From: Synaphobranchus kaupii | Taxonomy: Eukaryota; Chordata; Actinopteri; Anguilliformes; Synaphobranchidae | Reading direction: 5' to 3' | Assembly (NCBI GenBank): GCA_029718625.1 | Contig: CM056391.1 | Location: 24,616,141-24,680,140 of the forward strand | DNA length: 64,000 bases | In this document: positions 34,656 to 46,830 of the stretch, in pieces | Position numbering within the stretch: position 1 is the stretch's first letter | Layout: the number at the start of each line of letters is the position of its first letter | Notes under the pieces: model-generated | Database searches by the model: none | Told to the model about the DNA's origin: nothing | Seen by the model: only the letters and a program-made list of their open reading frames with translations | Made by a program: the position numbers and the translations under genes

Positions 34656-36028
34656 TTTCATCACAGTGCTTCCTGCTCAGACCTCCATTCTACACAGACT
34701 ACCCAGCCAGTTATTTACGTGCCTCGCTTTTCGAGGTGGATGGCAATGGAACAGGTGGCAGGACACAATGCCCTTTAACCAGAAGTTGCTTTTTATACTC
34801 GAGATGACACATCACAACCTACATCAAAGCACTCTCTCTCATGCATAGTGCTGTCATCCCTGACTGAAGTGACCCCTTGCTATTTAAAAGTCTGGCATTC
34901 ATGTGCATTTGCGTGTAATTGCATGACTCAAAGTGTTCTGCCTTGAATGAGCCACAGTACTGTAAAAGTCCTCCCCAGTATTTTGCTCCAATCACCTGGA
35001 TTTACTAATTAACATAATTCTTCAGCGAGGAGGTAGAGCTAATTAGTGAAATCAGCTGTCTGAGTTTATGGGTGGAAGAAAGACATGGTAGGACTTTTAC
35101 TTTATGTCCCCTGGATTTCTCTGACAAGTGGGGAACAGGAAAAAAGTTGGTTAAACTGCTTTACCCTAAATTCCATGTACAAACAATCAAACAGAATCTC
35201 AGTAGTGTTTGGTAGATTTTCCACTGTAGTACTACAAGTTATCACTAGCCAGTGATTTGTATGGATGGCCCTCAAATTTTTTTTTGGTTTTCATGATTTT
35301 TGTTCCATCATGTACAAATAAGTTATATAAATCAGAAAGTCAACTTCATCCTTTATGGGTGATATAATTGTCCTAAACAGAAATAATAAAAAGAACAATA
35401 ACCATACATTTGAACTGCAAGGGACATTAAGTCCTCTCTATGCGTCTGTCTGAGGATCTAGAAAGATTGCTAGTGACAGGTGTTTAATGTTTTAAAGGCA
35501 GCAGTGGCTCCCCTTTGGCCCCTTGTCATTTTGAATTACAATCATCAGTGAAAACGGATGGGTTAGTCACTGCCGTGACAGTTACTCAGTGTTGCTAGGC
35601 AACACATGCTGTGGGGTCAGGCTTTAATAGTTAGGCTGTCGGGTGTCGGCCAGGGGGCTGATAGCCTTGTCCTGCAGTGTGGGAAAGATGCTTGAAAATC
35701 TTTTTTTAAATTTTTTAAATTTTTTAATTCTCACTTTTGCTCTCTCTCTCTCTCTCTCTGTCTCCCACCTATTTTCAAAGAAGTGGGCAATAGGTGGGGC
35801 ATTATGTATGGTGGATAAGAAAGGGGGTCTGGTCTGGTTCTGAATCTTTAGCGAGACAAGGTAATCTTGGTAATTCTGGGTGTTGTGCGTGTTAAGTTGT
35901 TTTTGTTTTTTTAAATAAGGGTTCTTGTTGGGTTCTGAGTTTTTTTTTGTCTTTTATTTTGTTGGTTTCTTAACTGGGCTCAGTTTTTACTTGACAATTG
36001 TTAAATAAAGATCTTTGAAAAGTCAATG

Positions 36029-36033
<5 letters not shown>

Positions 36034-36067
<34 letters not shown>
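36034..36067. repeat. (CT)n microsatellite
   Basis: About seventeen CT units, bounded by TCTCGCTCTC-type variants on each side. Confidence 0.9.
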
Positions 36068-36071
<4 letters not shown>

Positions 36072-38124
36072 CTCTACCATTTGGCCAGCAGGGAGGTATT
36101 TCTCTGACCTTTCTGTCATTTGTTTAGTTTTTTGTCCCCATGGCAACAGAGAGGTTGCCCCACTTAGGGCCTTGCAGGCTGATATGACTGTCGGACCTCC
36201 AAATGAGGGCCTGTACAGTGTGAGACCATTTAGTGGCTGTGCTGTCTCTCTTGTGTGGGGTCTGGTTAGCACCCCTGCCTTATTTTTTGCGGGCCCTGTC
36301 TCTAATTGCATCTGATTCATGATTCATATGGATTCAATGAGCTCTGCTGGGACTGTACAATGAGGAAAGCACATTTTGGAGGAGAGATCTCTCCCAGATC
36401 TATAGAGGAGATTGTATCAATGATAGGGGCGTATTCACTCAGTTCACTCTTTTCTCCTGAACTACACACCTGTGGTGATTTTGTTGCCCATCATACAAAA
36501 TGTATTATATATATGTATTAAATATAAATGTATTAAAATATATTGTAGTACACCACTTTCTTGGTTCTCCAGATACATGAGTGTTTCAGTTGATCTGATT
36601 CAGAAGTGGTTAATGGATAATACGGGGTAGGAGTGTAAGGATGTGTAATCTGCCTGGGCTTAAAATATGTTTATCGAGAGACAGGAAGCAGAAGCACTAA
36701 TGGAGAGTGTGCTTGAGGATGTCTCTCTCACTGGATATGGGCCAGCGCGCCTCTTCTGTTTTATGTGAGAGTCCTCAAGGCTCAATCATATGAAACAGCC
36801 AGCTGATGTCACTGTGTAACTGCAGAAGTAGGTGTAAAGGAGGTAAAATATCTACTTAATGGAATTACACACTGTTCATCTTGCAGAGTTCACAGGGTTT
36901 TTTTTTTTCCACATCGCAGAAGTACTTGTGGTATAATGGCAGCTGTTTCAGTCAGCAGATCTTCCTATTTTTAGCCAGTGCCAGGCATCTCTTTGATGGT
37001 GCCAAAGCCATACAATTATGACATAATGCAAACATTCCATAAAACCAATTTTCTTCAACATTCAACATTTTGGATATTGTGTCAACCCTGTTACAGACAT
37101 ATGCATTAATATTTGAAATATTTGTAAATAATAAAAAGGTCTGGTAAGTGGTCCCTCTCTATGCTAGTTCATTTTCAGATTATGAACGTTTTTAAAATAT
37201 ATATATTTTTTGTAATCACTCACTATCAATCAACAAGGACTGAGATTATTGAATTTGTTTGAGAGATCAAATTCAAAAACAGGTGAAAACGCTACGGGGG
37301 AGTGCAACTTGAGGCTAGCTATAGAGGTGCTGAGATTGTAGCAAAAAAGAAATAGACAGACAATGGAATTGACGGCGAATGGCACACACAGGTGTGATAT
37401 TACTAGGATGCAAGGCTACAGTGATAGTACAGTGTAAGGTCCACATGCAGCAGAGTAAATTGAGTAAATATTCTGCTGATATAGAAAGCTTTTTTTTGTG
37501 GAAGAATAAACACATCATTTGAAAATTTGCACTGCAAATTATTTTTTATTTATTTGTTTTTGGCTTCTGATAAATTGGTGTGCCTTGAGATTTCGTTGTT
37601 TCTGCTGAGTGGGCCACGGTTGAACAAAGGTTGGTGGGTAGTCAGTAGATCCGCTGCTGTGGGTAGTCAATAGATCCCTATAGATTAGCTAGCAAGCTGG
37701 CTGAAATAACATCATTTCAAAATGAGATCATGACAAAACTATGAACATAACCAACCATATATGAATATTACATGCTCCCTATCACAATAGCAAGTTTAGC
37801 TGACATTTTCCTTAGATACAAAACGGTAATAGTTCACCAGCTGGCTCTGATATGACAACTAAATTAATGTTACTGCACTGAGAATGGTTGTGCTTTAGTT
37901 AAATAGCTCCTGTAGCCAAAAAAAAAGTTGTACCAACTGAGTTACTGAATATTCCTTTGAAAAGAAACTGACCCGTGGAATTTCCCAGGGAAAGAAAGTC
38001 CAGTGGCAAGCAGAATTACACTTACAGAGCCAAGCCACACGTCTTACAGACACATGCACACTCACTCAGTAATCTGTCTCTTTCTCTCCCTCACTCACAC
38101 TCCCCAGAAACCACGTGCCAGACG

Positions 38125-38149
38125 CACACACACACACACACACACACAC
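38125..38149. repeat. (CA)n microsatellite
   Basis: About twelve CA units in plus orientation. Confidence 0.9.
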
Positions 38150-38854
38150 GCATAATAATTACTCTCCGTCTCAGCTGGATGGTTACGTTCACAATCTGCC
38201 GCATTCCCTTGTGTTCCTGTGGAGGGTTCCAGAAGCCACCTGTTGTCCTCTGTTGCCAAGAATCAGTCATTTCTGACTAAGCTGCCCAGTCAGGACTTCC
38301 CTTTGACCAGCCTGGCACTTGGGGGCAACTACTCGTGTCCCACTGTGGGCTCCTGCCCCATTATGGTCACAGCCTGGTCATGCTGTGATCACGGCCTGAT
38401 GGGAAAGGGTGATTGATTTTTAATTATTCATTTATTTTGGGGGTGGGGGGTTCTGGGGTTTGGATTTATTGTGTTTCAAAAGAACAATTATCCCTAACTT
38501 GTTCATCCATTTAAAAATCTGCTCCAATGTCTGGTCATTATATGGCAACAGTTCAGCACATATTGGGGGAGGGGAAGGGTGTAACAACATACCTATTAAA
38601 TACATGGGTGCTGTTCTTTCATTTTGTGGCTCGTAAAACATTATAATAACAAGCTTTCCCTCCCTCATCTGACAGAATTATGTTCTAGTTCTGTTCCCCT
38701 GCCAGTGACACTCAAAATAACTTGATATCCGCTAACTGTTCAGTGAAACCCGTTCTTGAACAACAAAATATCTCTCCATCTATTCCACCAGGCTGACTGT
38801 TTAGAAAATAACAAATCTAAGCAAAGAGCATGTACAGTGCAGCTTGAACACTGT

Positions 38855-40769
38855 GGGCCCTATCTTACACCGGGCGCAAAGCGGCGCTAACCCAAACGCA
38901 AGTGTCTTTGCTGTCTTACACCCGGCGCTAGGTCCATAATAACGCCTAACGCTTACGTCCTTTAACTAGCATGTATTCTTGCGCCCGTTGCAAGTGAACT
39001 GGGCGTGTTGGTCTTAAGATGAGGAGTGGCCAGGATTCTTTTTGGCGTATTGCTATCTTGAGCCAGCAGAAAGCGCTTGCGCTAGAACCACCACAAACCT
39101 GGTCTAAAGTTATGTCGCAGTTGTTTACATGTTATTTTAACGGCGCATATAAGTGCGTCTACATAGGCGTGCGCACAACGCGCATACCCTCCTGTCTGTT
39201 ACACACAGGGGCATGCACAAGCATGACTAAAATATCTAGATCACAATGTGAAATATTATTATTGTGTAGGCTATATCAAAAATGCATAATAATAAAAGGT
39301 TCCATAGGTCCACATACCTTTCCCTCAGCGAAGGGAAACAATGCCACATTACATTGCTCTCAGCCCACTCCATCAACATCCAGGCGATGTGCGATGGTAC
39401 GGGACAATGGCTATCCATTAAAAAGGAGCTGATAACACCTATAGCTATCAAGCCTAATGCGCAAATTGTCTTTGCACCTAATGCGTGAATTGTCATTCAA
39501 TGGAAAACTCGCGTACTGCAATAGACGGACATTTGCGTTCTGAAAATGCGCTTCAGATGTCATTACAATACAGCTCTGTTTATCTAGGAATACAGCCTGT
39601 AAGTAAGCGAAATAGAATGGTTTGTGACTGAAAAAAGTTCAAAACCTTGTCCAGTGAATATTGCTTTTATTGTTTTTCAAATAGCCTAGGCTACAGCGGA
39701 CTCGCTGTGCATAATGTTTTTTCGATAGACTATGGTTAAAAAACGGAGATAAATGTCATCATGTTAACTGAATTGTAGCCTAACCTTAGCTATTCTTCAT
39801 CCTTCATATTTTTTAAATTACAGTGACAAGGTTTCCATACCCTCAGCTTATTAAAACCCCGCTGATTTCACCTGTTATTCCATAACTGAACAAAAGATTT
39901 TAAAGAGAACTAAGTGTCTAATTAGAAACGAATTGTTACACAATTAATTTACAATTAATTTTTATTCCATTATCTGCATGTTCGCTTTACAAGAGCAGGT
40001 CTGTTTCCCCTGCTGTACATCGCACTTTTCACGGTCTTCCTGGGAAAGTGAATCGTTTTAAAGTATTACGCTACCAGTAAAACAGGTTGGTCACATTTCC
40101 ATAAGCAGGACATTATAAAACAAGGGAGAATATGCTGAACCTATGGGTTGCCAACCTGACAGATTTGTTGTATTTAGTGTCATCATTAAGGCAAAATAAC
40201 GTTAGTTATGTTATTAATCTAAATTAGAATGCAGGTAGCCTAATGAACTTCGGATAAAGCTTGAGTTCATTGCATAATCAAACGAAATTCGTTAAACAAG
40301 CAGGCTAATTTGGCGTTTTCTAAGGTGAGAAGGAAGCAATTGGTCGCTTATTCTCAGCTGTTGCAGGTGCTTTTAACGAAATTTAACAGCATATATTTTG
40401 TAAACAGCACTGTCAGGAATTACCGAGAACTCATAATACTACTACTGCTACTGATCCATATAGCCTATTCCTTGATCGCACTAAACACGCACGAGCATGT
40501 CTGTTTCGCCATCATAAGCAATCCGCCAAGGTGGAAAAGCAGGCTTTTAAAGGGAATGGGATATGACATTTTGATTGGTTTATTGCATGTCACGCCCAAG
40601 ACACACCTATAATTAATGAAGAGACTAGGTTCAGCCCAGTTGCACCTTGCGCCGTGCTTAGCGCCCAAAAAACACGCCGTTAAAATAGCAAAAGTGGACT
40701 TGGACACGCCCTAAATGGATTTAGCGCCATGCGCTTAGACTAAGCGCCAAGATCGCCAAGATAGGGCCC
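38855..40769. mobile_element. PIF/Harbinger-type DNA transposon relic
   Basis: The ends GGGCCCTATCTTACACCGGG (38855-38874) and GATAGGGCCC (40760-40769) are inverted, with a shared 12-bp terminus and a TGT on both outer sides that may be a 3-bp target duplication. Both subterminal regions are rich in GCGC/GGCGC motifs. This type of end is very common in fish genomes. The interior retains a small coding relic with the HSINIQAMCD motif of PIF/Harbinger transposases. At 1.9 kb it is shorter than autonomous members, and the coding sequence is broken. Confidence 0.75.
39282..39488 (+). pseudogene. Harbinger-type transposase fragment
   Basis: This 68-codon frame contains HSINIQAMCDGTGQWLSIK, which resembles the 'HSINVQ..CD' segment around the second catalytic Asp of PIF/Harbinger transposases. 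No other conserved block is readable around it. It lies within the TIR-bounded element at 38855-40769, which supports the assignment. Not a functional gene. Confidence 0.6.
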
Positions 40770-42117
40770 TGTATCACTAAAGAGCTGAGGCAGAATTAAT
40801 TTGTGACACCTGGTCATGGAGACTTGATCCATCCATTTTGGTGTGGGTGTGGGATGGGAGTTAAATCCACCCCAGCCAGCTGTGAAAAGAGGCCTTTTTA
40901 TTGGTAATGCTTGTTCTCCGGAAACCTCCAGAACCTTCTCAGACATTTGCAATCAGAACCACTTCAACGAGCCATGCGAATGCACTACCCATCAGCAGCA
41001 GCATTCCTCTAGCCCACAATACATTTTGTATCTGGGAGACTGATTAAGACAATCACAGGCACAATGATCTGGTGTACAAGCAATGCTGGGGCCAGGGCAA
41101 GCATACTTTCACAACCTCTGTCTGGCATTTACAGGAAGTAAATCCCACTCCTGGGTGGAATAGGAAAGGCTTGTACGTTAGCCTAACTATGGGTGAGTGA
41201 AATTTCATGTGCACATTACTATTAAGGGTCAGTTTTTACCCGATAGTCTGTGACCTTCCACCCACTGTACCCTTTCTGCCCTGCCTTAGATTTCACCTCT
41301 GGCTGCTTCTCCAGTACCTCCATCTCACGTCATCCAGTTATCAGTTACGGTCCTCTCTGATGGAAAAGAAAGTAGCTGCAATTGCGATCCTCCAAGCTGC
41401 TACTTTGCTGAGCTGTCATCAGCTTTAATGTCATGCCTTGGGGACTCACCGGAAGCACAGAAGCCATTCTAGATCTCCTCTTTGGAGGTGAGGATTGTGT
41501 CAAAGGCAAGGTTCCACTGCCTTTCGGATCTCTGCCCTAGCCTCCTCCCCCCAAAAAAGAAATGGGTGGTTGTCAAGTTCCCATGTTGCCTTAATGCTCT
41601 TAATGCTGTTCTGAAAAGTGGCTCAGGACTGAAGAACATATTGAATGTATGATTGAATCACATTGACCATTCCACAAATCTGTTTAATCCAAACATCTAA
41701 CTTATCTGACAAGCAGGATAGAAACCTAAGGAAGTAATTTTGCTCCACAAGACTGGCTAGACATTTTCGAGATTTGGCATGGTAATATGATTACGATTCT
41801 GGCATCTGTAACTGTGTTTGTATTCTGCTAGTATTCTTCAGATACGGAGTTGGAAATGATACTACCAACTTGAGTTTTATTCATCTTGCTGTCTTTTTTG
41901 GGTTCACAGTATAATCTCACATACCCTGTTGTCGCAGTTGACCTCTCTTCAGTTCACTTCACTTTATTTGTCCCAACCAGGGAGATTAGGTTTGCAGTCA
42001 GACTTTACTCTTGGACTGTGCAATAGTTTTTTTTTCACCTGGCTGGTGAGATGTTTGCAAGGAAGGTTCTTATGCTAGCTGTAGACTTGCAGGGCTTCTG
42101 CCTGTGGCAGATATGTA
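40770..42117. other. Non-coding DNA, nothing recognised
   Basis: Single-copy-looking sequence. Short open frames have no domains. Confidence 0.4.
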
Positions 42118-42460
42118 CAGTCCCCACCAAAATTATTGGCACTCTTGGAAAATATGAGCAAAAAAAGCTATAAAAATGTCTTTGTAATTTATCGACATGA
42201 CCTTAAACTCAAAATATTAGAAAGATCTCTTTAATGTATGAAATTAAAGAGATTGAAGAGGTGAAGAGGTGAAATTACTCAAAGGAAAAATAATTATTCG
42301 TAAAAAAAATTCTCAAAAAACCTGCCAATGCTAGAATAGTTACAAACAAAATCTAAACAACATATGTTAATATCATATTAAATTTATTTTAAGTAAAGTG
42401 GGACTGTTTTTCCTCCAAAGGCTCTGGGAACCTTGGCCCAGCATGCTTTCCATCATCCAT
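42118..42460 (+). mobile_element. Tc1-like transposon remnant
   Basis: CAGTCCCCACCAAAATTATTGGCACTC (42119-42145) resembles the terminus of the Tc1 type seen complete at 56365-57926 (CAGTGCCCTCCACAATTATTGGCACC). At 42400-42420 GGGACTGTTTTTCCTCCAAA recalls the WGCFSSKG coding block found at 57310-57335. No right terminus was found, so the fragment is 3'-truncated. Confidence 0.65.
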
Positions 42461-42518
42461 TGTCATTTTACACACATGTAATTTCCTCTTTTGACTGTCT
42501 TCTTGAGTGCCTGTTTGT

Positions 42519-42580
42519 CCTCCTGCTTTGTATAGCACGTTGTGCTTTGTGCTTGAAAAGTGCTATATAAATAAAGATAT
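42519..42580 (+). repeat. LINE 3' tail fragment, related to 4018-4070
   Basis: The sequence GCTTTGTATAGCACGTTGTG..AAAGTGCTATATAAATAAAG shares the tail layout of the LINE fragment at 3585-4072, including the AAATAAA near the end. Only the tail is present. Confidence 0.5.
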
Positions 42581-42587
42581 TATTAGT

Positions 42588-44430
42588 AGGGGACTGCTGG
42601 TACCCTATTGTTTTTTGTTCTGATTTTTTTATTATTATTAGGGGACCGAGCAGCATAGCTGCTGGTACCCTATTGTTTTTGTTCGGATTCTTTTTTTTTC
42701 TCCCTTTTCACCTATAATTCCTGTGAGCTGGTTTGGCCTAGAATCACCAAACTTGGCAGGCTTGTTGGGATTGCCAAACTCTTGGATGCTCTATATTATG
42801 ACGCAGATTGAACACCTGGTGGCGCTGTAGTGCACATGACAAAATTTTGACATTGACACGCCCACTGCCGATGCCCCGTTTCACCAAGAGTCACAAAATT
42901 TGGTATACAGGTCTCTCTGCTCATACTGAACAAATTTGCCTCAAGGAACCATAAAGTCCGCCGTATTGGATTTTCCGCTAATTAGCATTTTTTGTAAAAC
43001 GCTTAAAATGCTACTCCTCCTACAAACTTTGACCAATTTACAACCTGGTATACACACGCCATAGAGCAGTGGTTCTCAACCCTGGTCCTGGGGACCCCCT
43101 GTGTATGCTGGTTTTCGTTCCAACCACAATTGCAATACTTGAATTTTAACAAGCTGTTAATTTTTCTTAATTAGGTGTTTTTAATGTTTAGAGGGATTAT
43201 TTACATTCTTAAGCCACATTATGTTAGTAATAGCTATGCATGCCATGAAGAATAAAAGTCCAATATTCACATTGTGCTGTATTGTAAACAATTAAAAGGA
43301 GGTAAAAAATGTTTTAACTGATCAAATTAAAGACTGAGGTGAATCAATTGGCTCATAATTGGTGAAATTGTGGACACATGGCCACTAAAACTAACCGTTT
43401 GGTAAATAATGAAGAATTCAAAGACAAAGCAAATGATAACGAGCCAAACCTGCATTGTGTTAACAAGTTTAAGGAAAAAATTATGAAGGAACTTAAACTT
43501 GTGTTCAATTACCTAATTAGGAGCCTATTCACCTGAGTTCTTACCTCTTCTTTGTAATTGTTTGCAATATAACACAAGCATAACGAACATGGGATTTTTC
43601 TTCTTCAAAGCATGCATAGCTATTGCTAACATAACGTGGCTTAAGAGAGTAAAGAGTTTAAAGTGTTCTCTCTATACAATAAAAACACCTAATTAAGAAA
43701 AAATAACAGCTTGTTAAAATTCTGGTATTGCAATTGTGGTTGGAACGAAAACCAGCATACACAGGGGGTCCCCAGGACCAGGGTTGAGAACCACTGCCAT
43801 AGAGCATGCTTCATAAAATTTATATACAGAATTTTGATATTTTAAAAGATGGCCGAATGACGAGCCAATGAATTTTCAAAGGGCGTGGCTTATCACAAAA
43901 ATGCGAATAATTCCAAAACCATTTGACAGAAAGTTATGAAACTTGGTATGTCTGTTAAAATTAACATCTGGACTTGAACTCTCCAGTTTCAACCCAATTG
44001 AGCTACATAATAGTGCTATAGAGATCCAAATATAAGAAAATATTTTTAAATTCACTAAAAATCATTGACACTGCCGACGCCTCGTTTTATCTAGAGTCAC
44101 AAAACTTGGTGTATAAGTCCTGCTACTCATGCCCAACAAATTTGCCTCAAGGAACCATGAAGTTTGCCATCTTCAATTTTCAGCTAATTAGCATTTCTTG
44201 TAAACCACTTAAAATGCTACTCCTCCTACAGAATTAGACCAATTTGCACCAAACCTGTTCGAGGGACCCTTCATACATGCCTTACTTTTCTAAGGCCAAT
44301 GTCAAAAAATGGCCAAATGAGAAGCCAATGAATTTTGCATTGGGCGTGGCTTATCACAAAAATGCTAGTAATTCTGAAATTGTTTGATATAAAGTTCTGA
44401 AACTTGGTGGGTTGATTGAGAATTAGATCA
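42588..44430 (+). repeat. Tandemly organised fish repeat, interrupted by a hAT element
   Basis: It begins with GGGGACCGAGCAGCATAGCT and GCTGGTACCCTATTG blocks, present twice (42588 and 42651), a head seen in abundant fish repeats. Two related units follow: CACTGCCGATGCCCC..GCCTCAAGGAACCAT..CTAATTAGCATTT at 42863-43060, and again from 44069. After removing the nested hAT element and its duplication (738 bp) the spacing is about 468 bp. A GGGCGTGGCTTATCACAAAA block also appears twice, near 43880 and 44343. No coding frame was found and the superfamily is unknown. Confidence 0.65.
43067..43796. mobile_element. hAT (Charlie-like) foldback MITE with 8-bp TSD
   Basis: Ends CAGTGGTTCTCAACCCTGGT and ACCAGGGTTGAGAACCACTG are perfectly inverted, and CCATAGAG is duplicated at 43059-43066 and 43797-43804, as expected for hAT. 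The inverted similarity continues far inward, through AAGCCAC(A/G)TTATGTTAG and AATAGCTATGCATG on both arms, so almost the whole 730 bp is one imperfect palindrome. No transposase. It is nested in the tandem repeat at 42588-44430 and is therefore younger than it. Confidence 0.92.
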
Positions 44431-44439
44431 AGACATGAG

Positions 44440-44464
44440 CCATGAGAGAGAGAGAGAGAGAGAG
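44440..44464. repeat. (GA)n microsatellite
   Basis: About twelve GA units. Confidence 0.85.
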
Positions 44465-45659
44465 CAGGCTCACGTTAACCATGAATACAGATAGTTTCAA
44501 ACAAAAGATGTACGCAGTCTGAATGTAGTCTCCAGTTGCCTCATTTAAAAAAGAAAATCATCTTTAGGAATCAAACTGAGTTGGGAATGCGAGGGAATGT
44601 GTTGCCAATCAGATAGCATGCAAAACAGTTCTGTACACAGTTCCTGGTACAGATGGAAATTCGTACAATAACCCAAAATGCTCCCTTTTTGCATGCACCA
44701 GAAAGAATAGCCACTTCTGATTTCTATCTACCTTACATAGAGAGTAGCATATGCTTGACAGCCACTCAATTACAAATAAAGCAACAAGCAATGGGAAATC
44801 ATACCTCCATCTGTGTCAAGGACTGCATGGCATAATAATTGAACTGTTTCTGACACCTGTTGCTGTCACCAGTGTTGTTGACAAGCTTAGTAGTGGGTCA
44901 GGGGGTGTTAAATGAGCTGTAGTCCGTGGCGGGGCAGAGAGGTTTTTGAAATGTCTCACTTTGATGGATTTTTTTAAATCTTAAGAAATGTGAAATGAAT
45001 GAGAAACCTGGTGAATGAAGATCAATTAGGGATCCAACCAGGTAATAAGGGACTGACTGAATGTCAACAATGAAAAAATTGGACAGACACTCATAAAAGT
45101 GCCTTTATGACAGATATGAAGGATGCACACCTGCAGCTCTTAGATTTTGGCATCAACACAAAATGAACTGCCACATTTTTATCTCCGTCTCTTTTGCCAG
45201 ATGCACACATCCTTTATTATGACATGAGCATGAGGACAATATTCGTTGGAATCCTGATTAGCTCTCCTCTGTTGACATAGTCTTTTACCGTCAACAGCAA
45301 TGAGATCTGAGGGGCTCGTTCTCTTCTGTCTCCCCTTTTTGCACAGTAACAGAGTTACACACAGGAGAGTCTGGGCACGTCAGCATGACAGTCTGACAGC
45401 CCATCACTGTCTGTGGACGTGTCTCACTCCAGACAGTGATTAGACCCCTCCGTGATTGACAGCTGCATTGCTGTTGCCTCTGCCACTCTTCTACAAGAAC
45501 AAAGGTCTAATGGGGTTTAGGGACTTTAATACAGCTGCATATGCAGATAAAGTTGGGGGGAAGGAACACCTCTTATTTTGTATGCTATTCTGTAGAGCTA
45601 TGAAAAAGAAAAAAAAAAACTACCAGTGGTACATTTGTGTTTTTACTTTGTGTGGGCGT

Positions 45660-45692
<33 letters not shown>

Positions 45693-46659
45693 GGGGGGGG
45701 GGGGTACTAACCAGTTCTTTTCTTGATTTTTTCCCCCTCTGAATGTATGGAGTAAGCTGAGTAGTTGCTCTGTCAGAGGGGCACGCTTCATACACTGTTG
45801 GCAATGGCAGACAGCGGGAGCCTGACTGACCACAGGTGTCGCTCTTACATAATGAAATGACAAACCAGCCGACTGAAACCCTTTGTCCCTGGGCAATGCA
45901 ACCCTATGGCACTGCGTGACACATTCAGTATTGGCTGGATCAGGGTTCAACAGCAGTCCGTAGTGCGTGTCTCTACACCGGTCGGTCACTCCACCCAGCA
46001 GCCCTAATAAAGGATTTGTTCAAAGTGAGAAGTCAAATATATCTTTCCTACTGAGCCCAAGGGACACATTTAACTTGCCCTGTGTTATATACCGTTGAGC
46101 GGGCAGTTAATTAGAAATCATTACTCATTTTCTGCTTTGCCGCATTTGAGCTTCAGTGAATGGATTCATTTGATTTAACCTGTAAAAAATAAGAGCAGGA
46201 CTAAAGCGACAGGGTTATTATTTAGGCCTGCCGTGACCATTCATGGCATCTTTTTTTGTTTTTCCAGGGCCACTGAGGTTTTAGAAACGTCTCCGAAACA
46301 AAGATGTGATTTAACGACAGTATAGTTTTTTTGCCTAATCTATCTTGAATGGTTATGTCATGTGTGAACAGACTCAACGCAGAATTTTTCTCTATAGGCG
46401 TTCTATGTGTTAACGGGGAACCACTACCTAATCCAGATAGTCCAGCGTTGTGGGTGCCATGTGTGAAAGGTGATCTAGTCATCACTGCAACCTCCTCTGC
46501 CAAATTGGGAGTGCAAAGACAAGCAAGTGCTCTCCTATGGCATGCGATGTCAAGCCAGGCTGCTTCTTTTCACTCCACCCATCAAGTACACCAGTCAAGC
46601 ATGCACAGTCATTGATTGAGTCAGTGTGGCTTGTGCATGCAGCCCAAGGGTGCCTGACC
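44465..46659. other. Non-coding DNA with a GT/G tract
   Basis: No gene recognised. A GT microsatellite at 45660-45689 passes straight into a G run (45689-45702), which could form a G-quadruplex. Open frames near 46222-46615 show no domain. Confidence 0.45.
45660..45702. repeat. (GT)n microsatellite followed by poly-G
   Basis: About fourteen GT units joined directly to fourteen Gs. Confidence 0.9.
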
Positions 46660-46830
46660 AGGGGATGGGGGTGGGGGAGGGGTCATGGTGTGCAATGATA
46701 TGCAGATCTCTTTGACTGACAACTCTGACTGCCTGCCCTGGGCAACACAATAGAAATTTTGCACAACCAGTCAGGGGCAGCTGACCGCAGTTGGCACTGG
46801 TACAGTCTGTATTCAATATCAGACCGCAAG
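46660..46830 (-). repeat. Possible old dispersed repeat, partner of 28545-28680
   Basis: Read on the minus strand, CTGTACCAGTGCCAACTGCG, CAGCTGCC..GACTGG and GCCCAGGG follow the same order as at 28545-28680. Similarity is moderate, seen by eye only, and lacks clear element boundaries. Confidence 0.35.

Larger units (their letters stand above)
34656..38854. other. Non-coding DNA with CT/CA microsatellites
   Basis: No gene recognised. Simple repeats: CT at 35741-35759, CT at 36034-36067 and CA at 38125-38149. T-rich tracts occur at 35700-35725 and 36900-36910. Confidence 0.45.
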
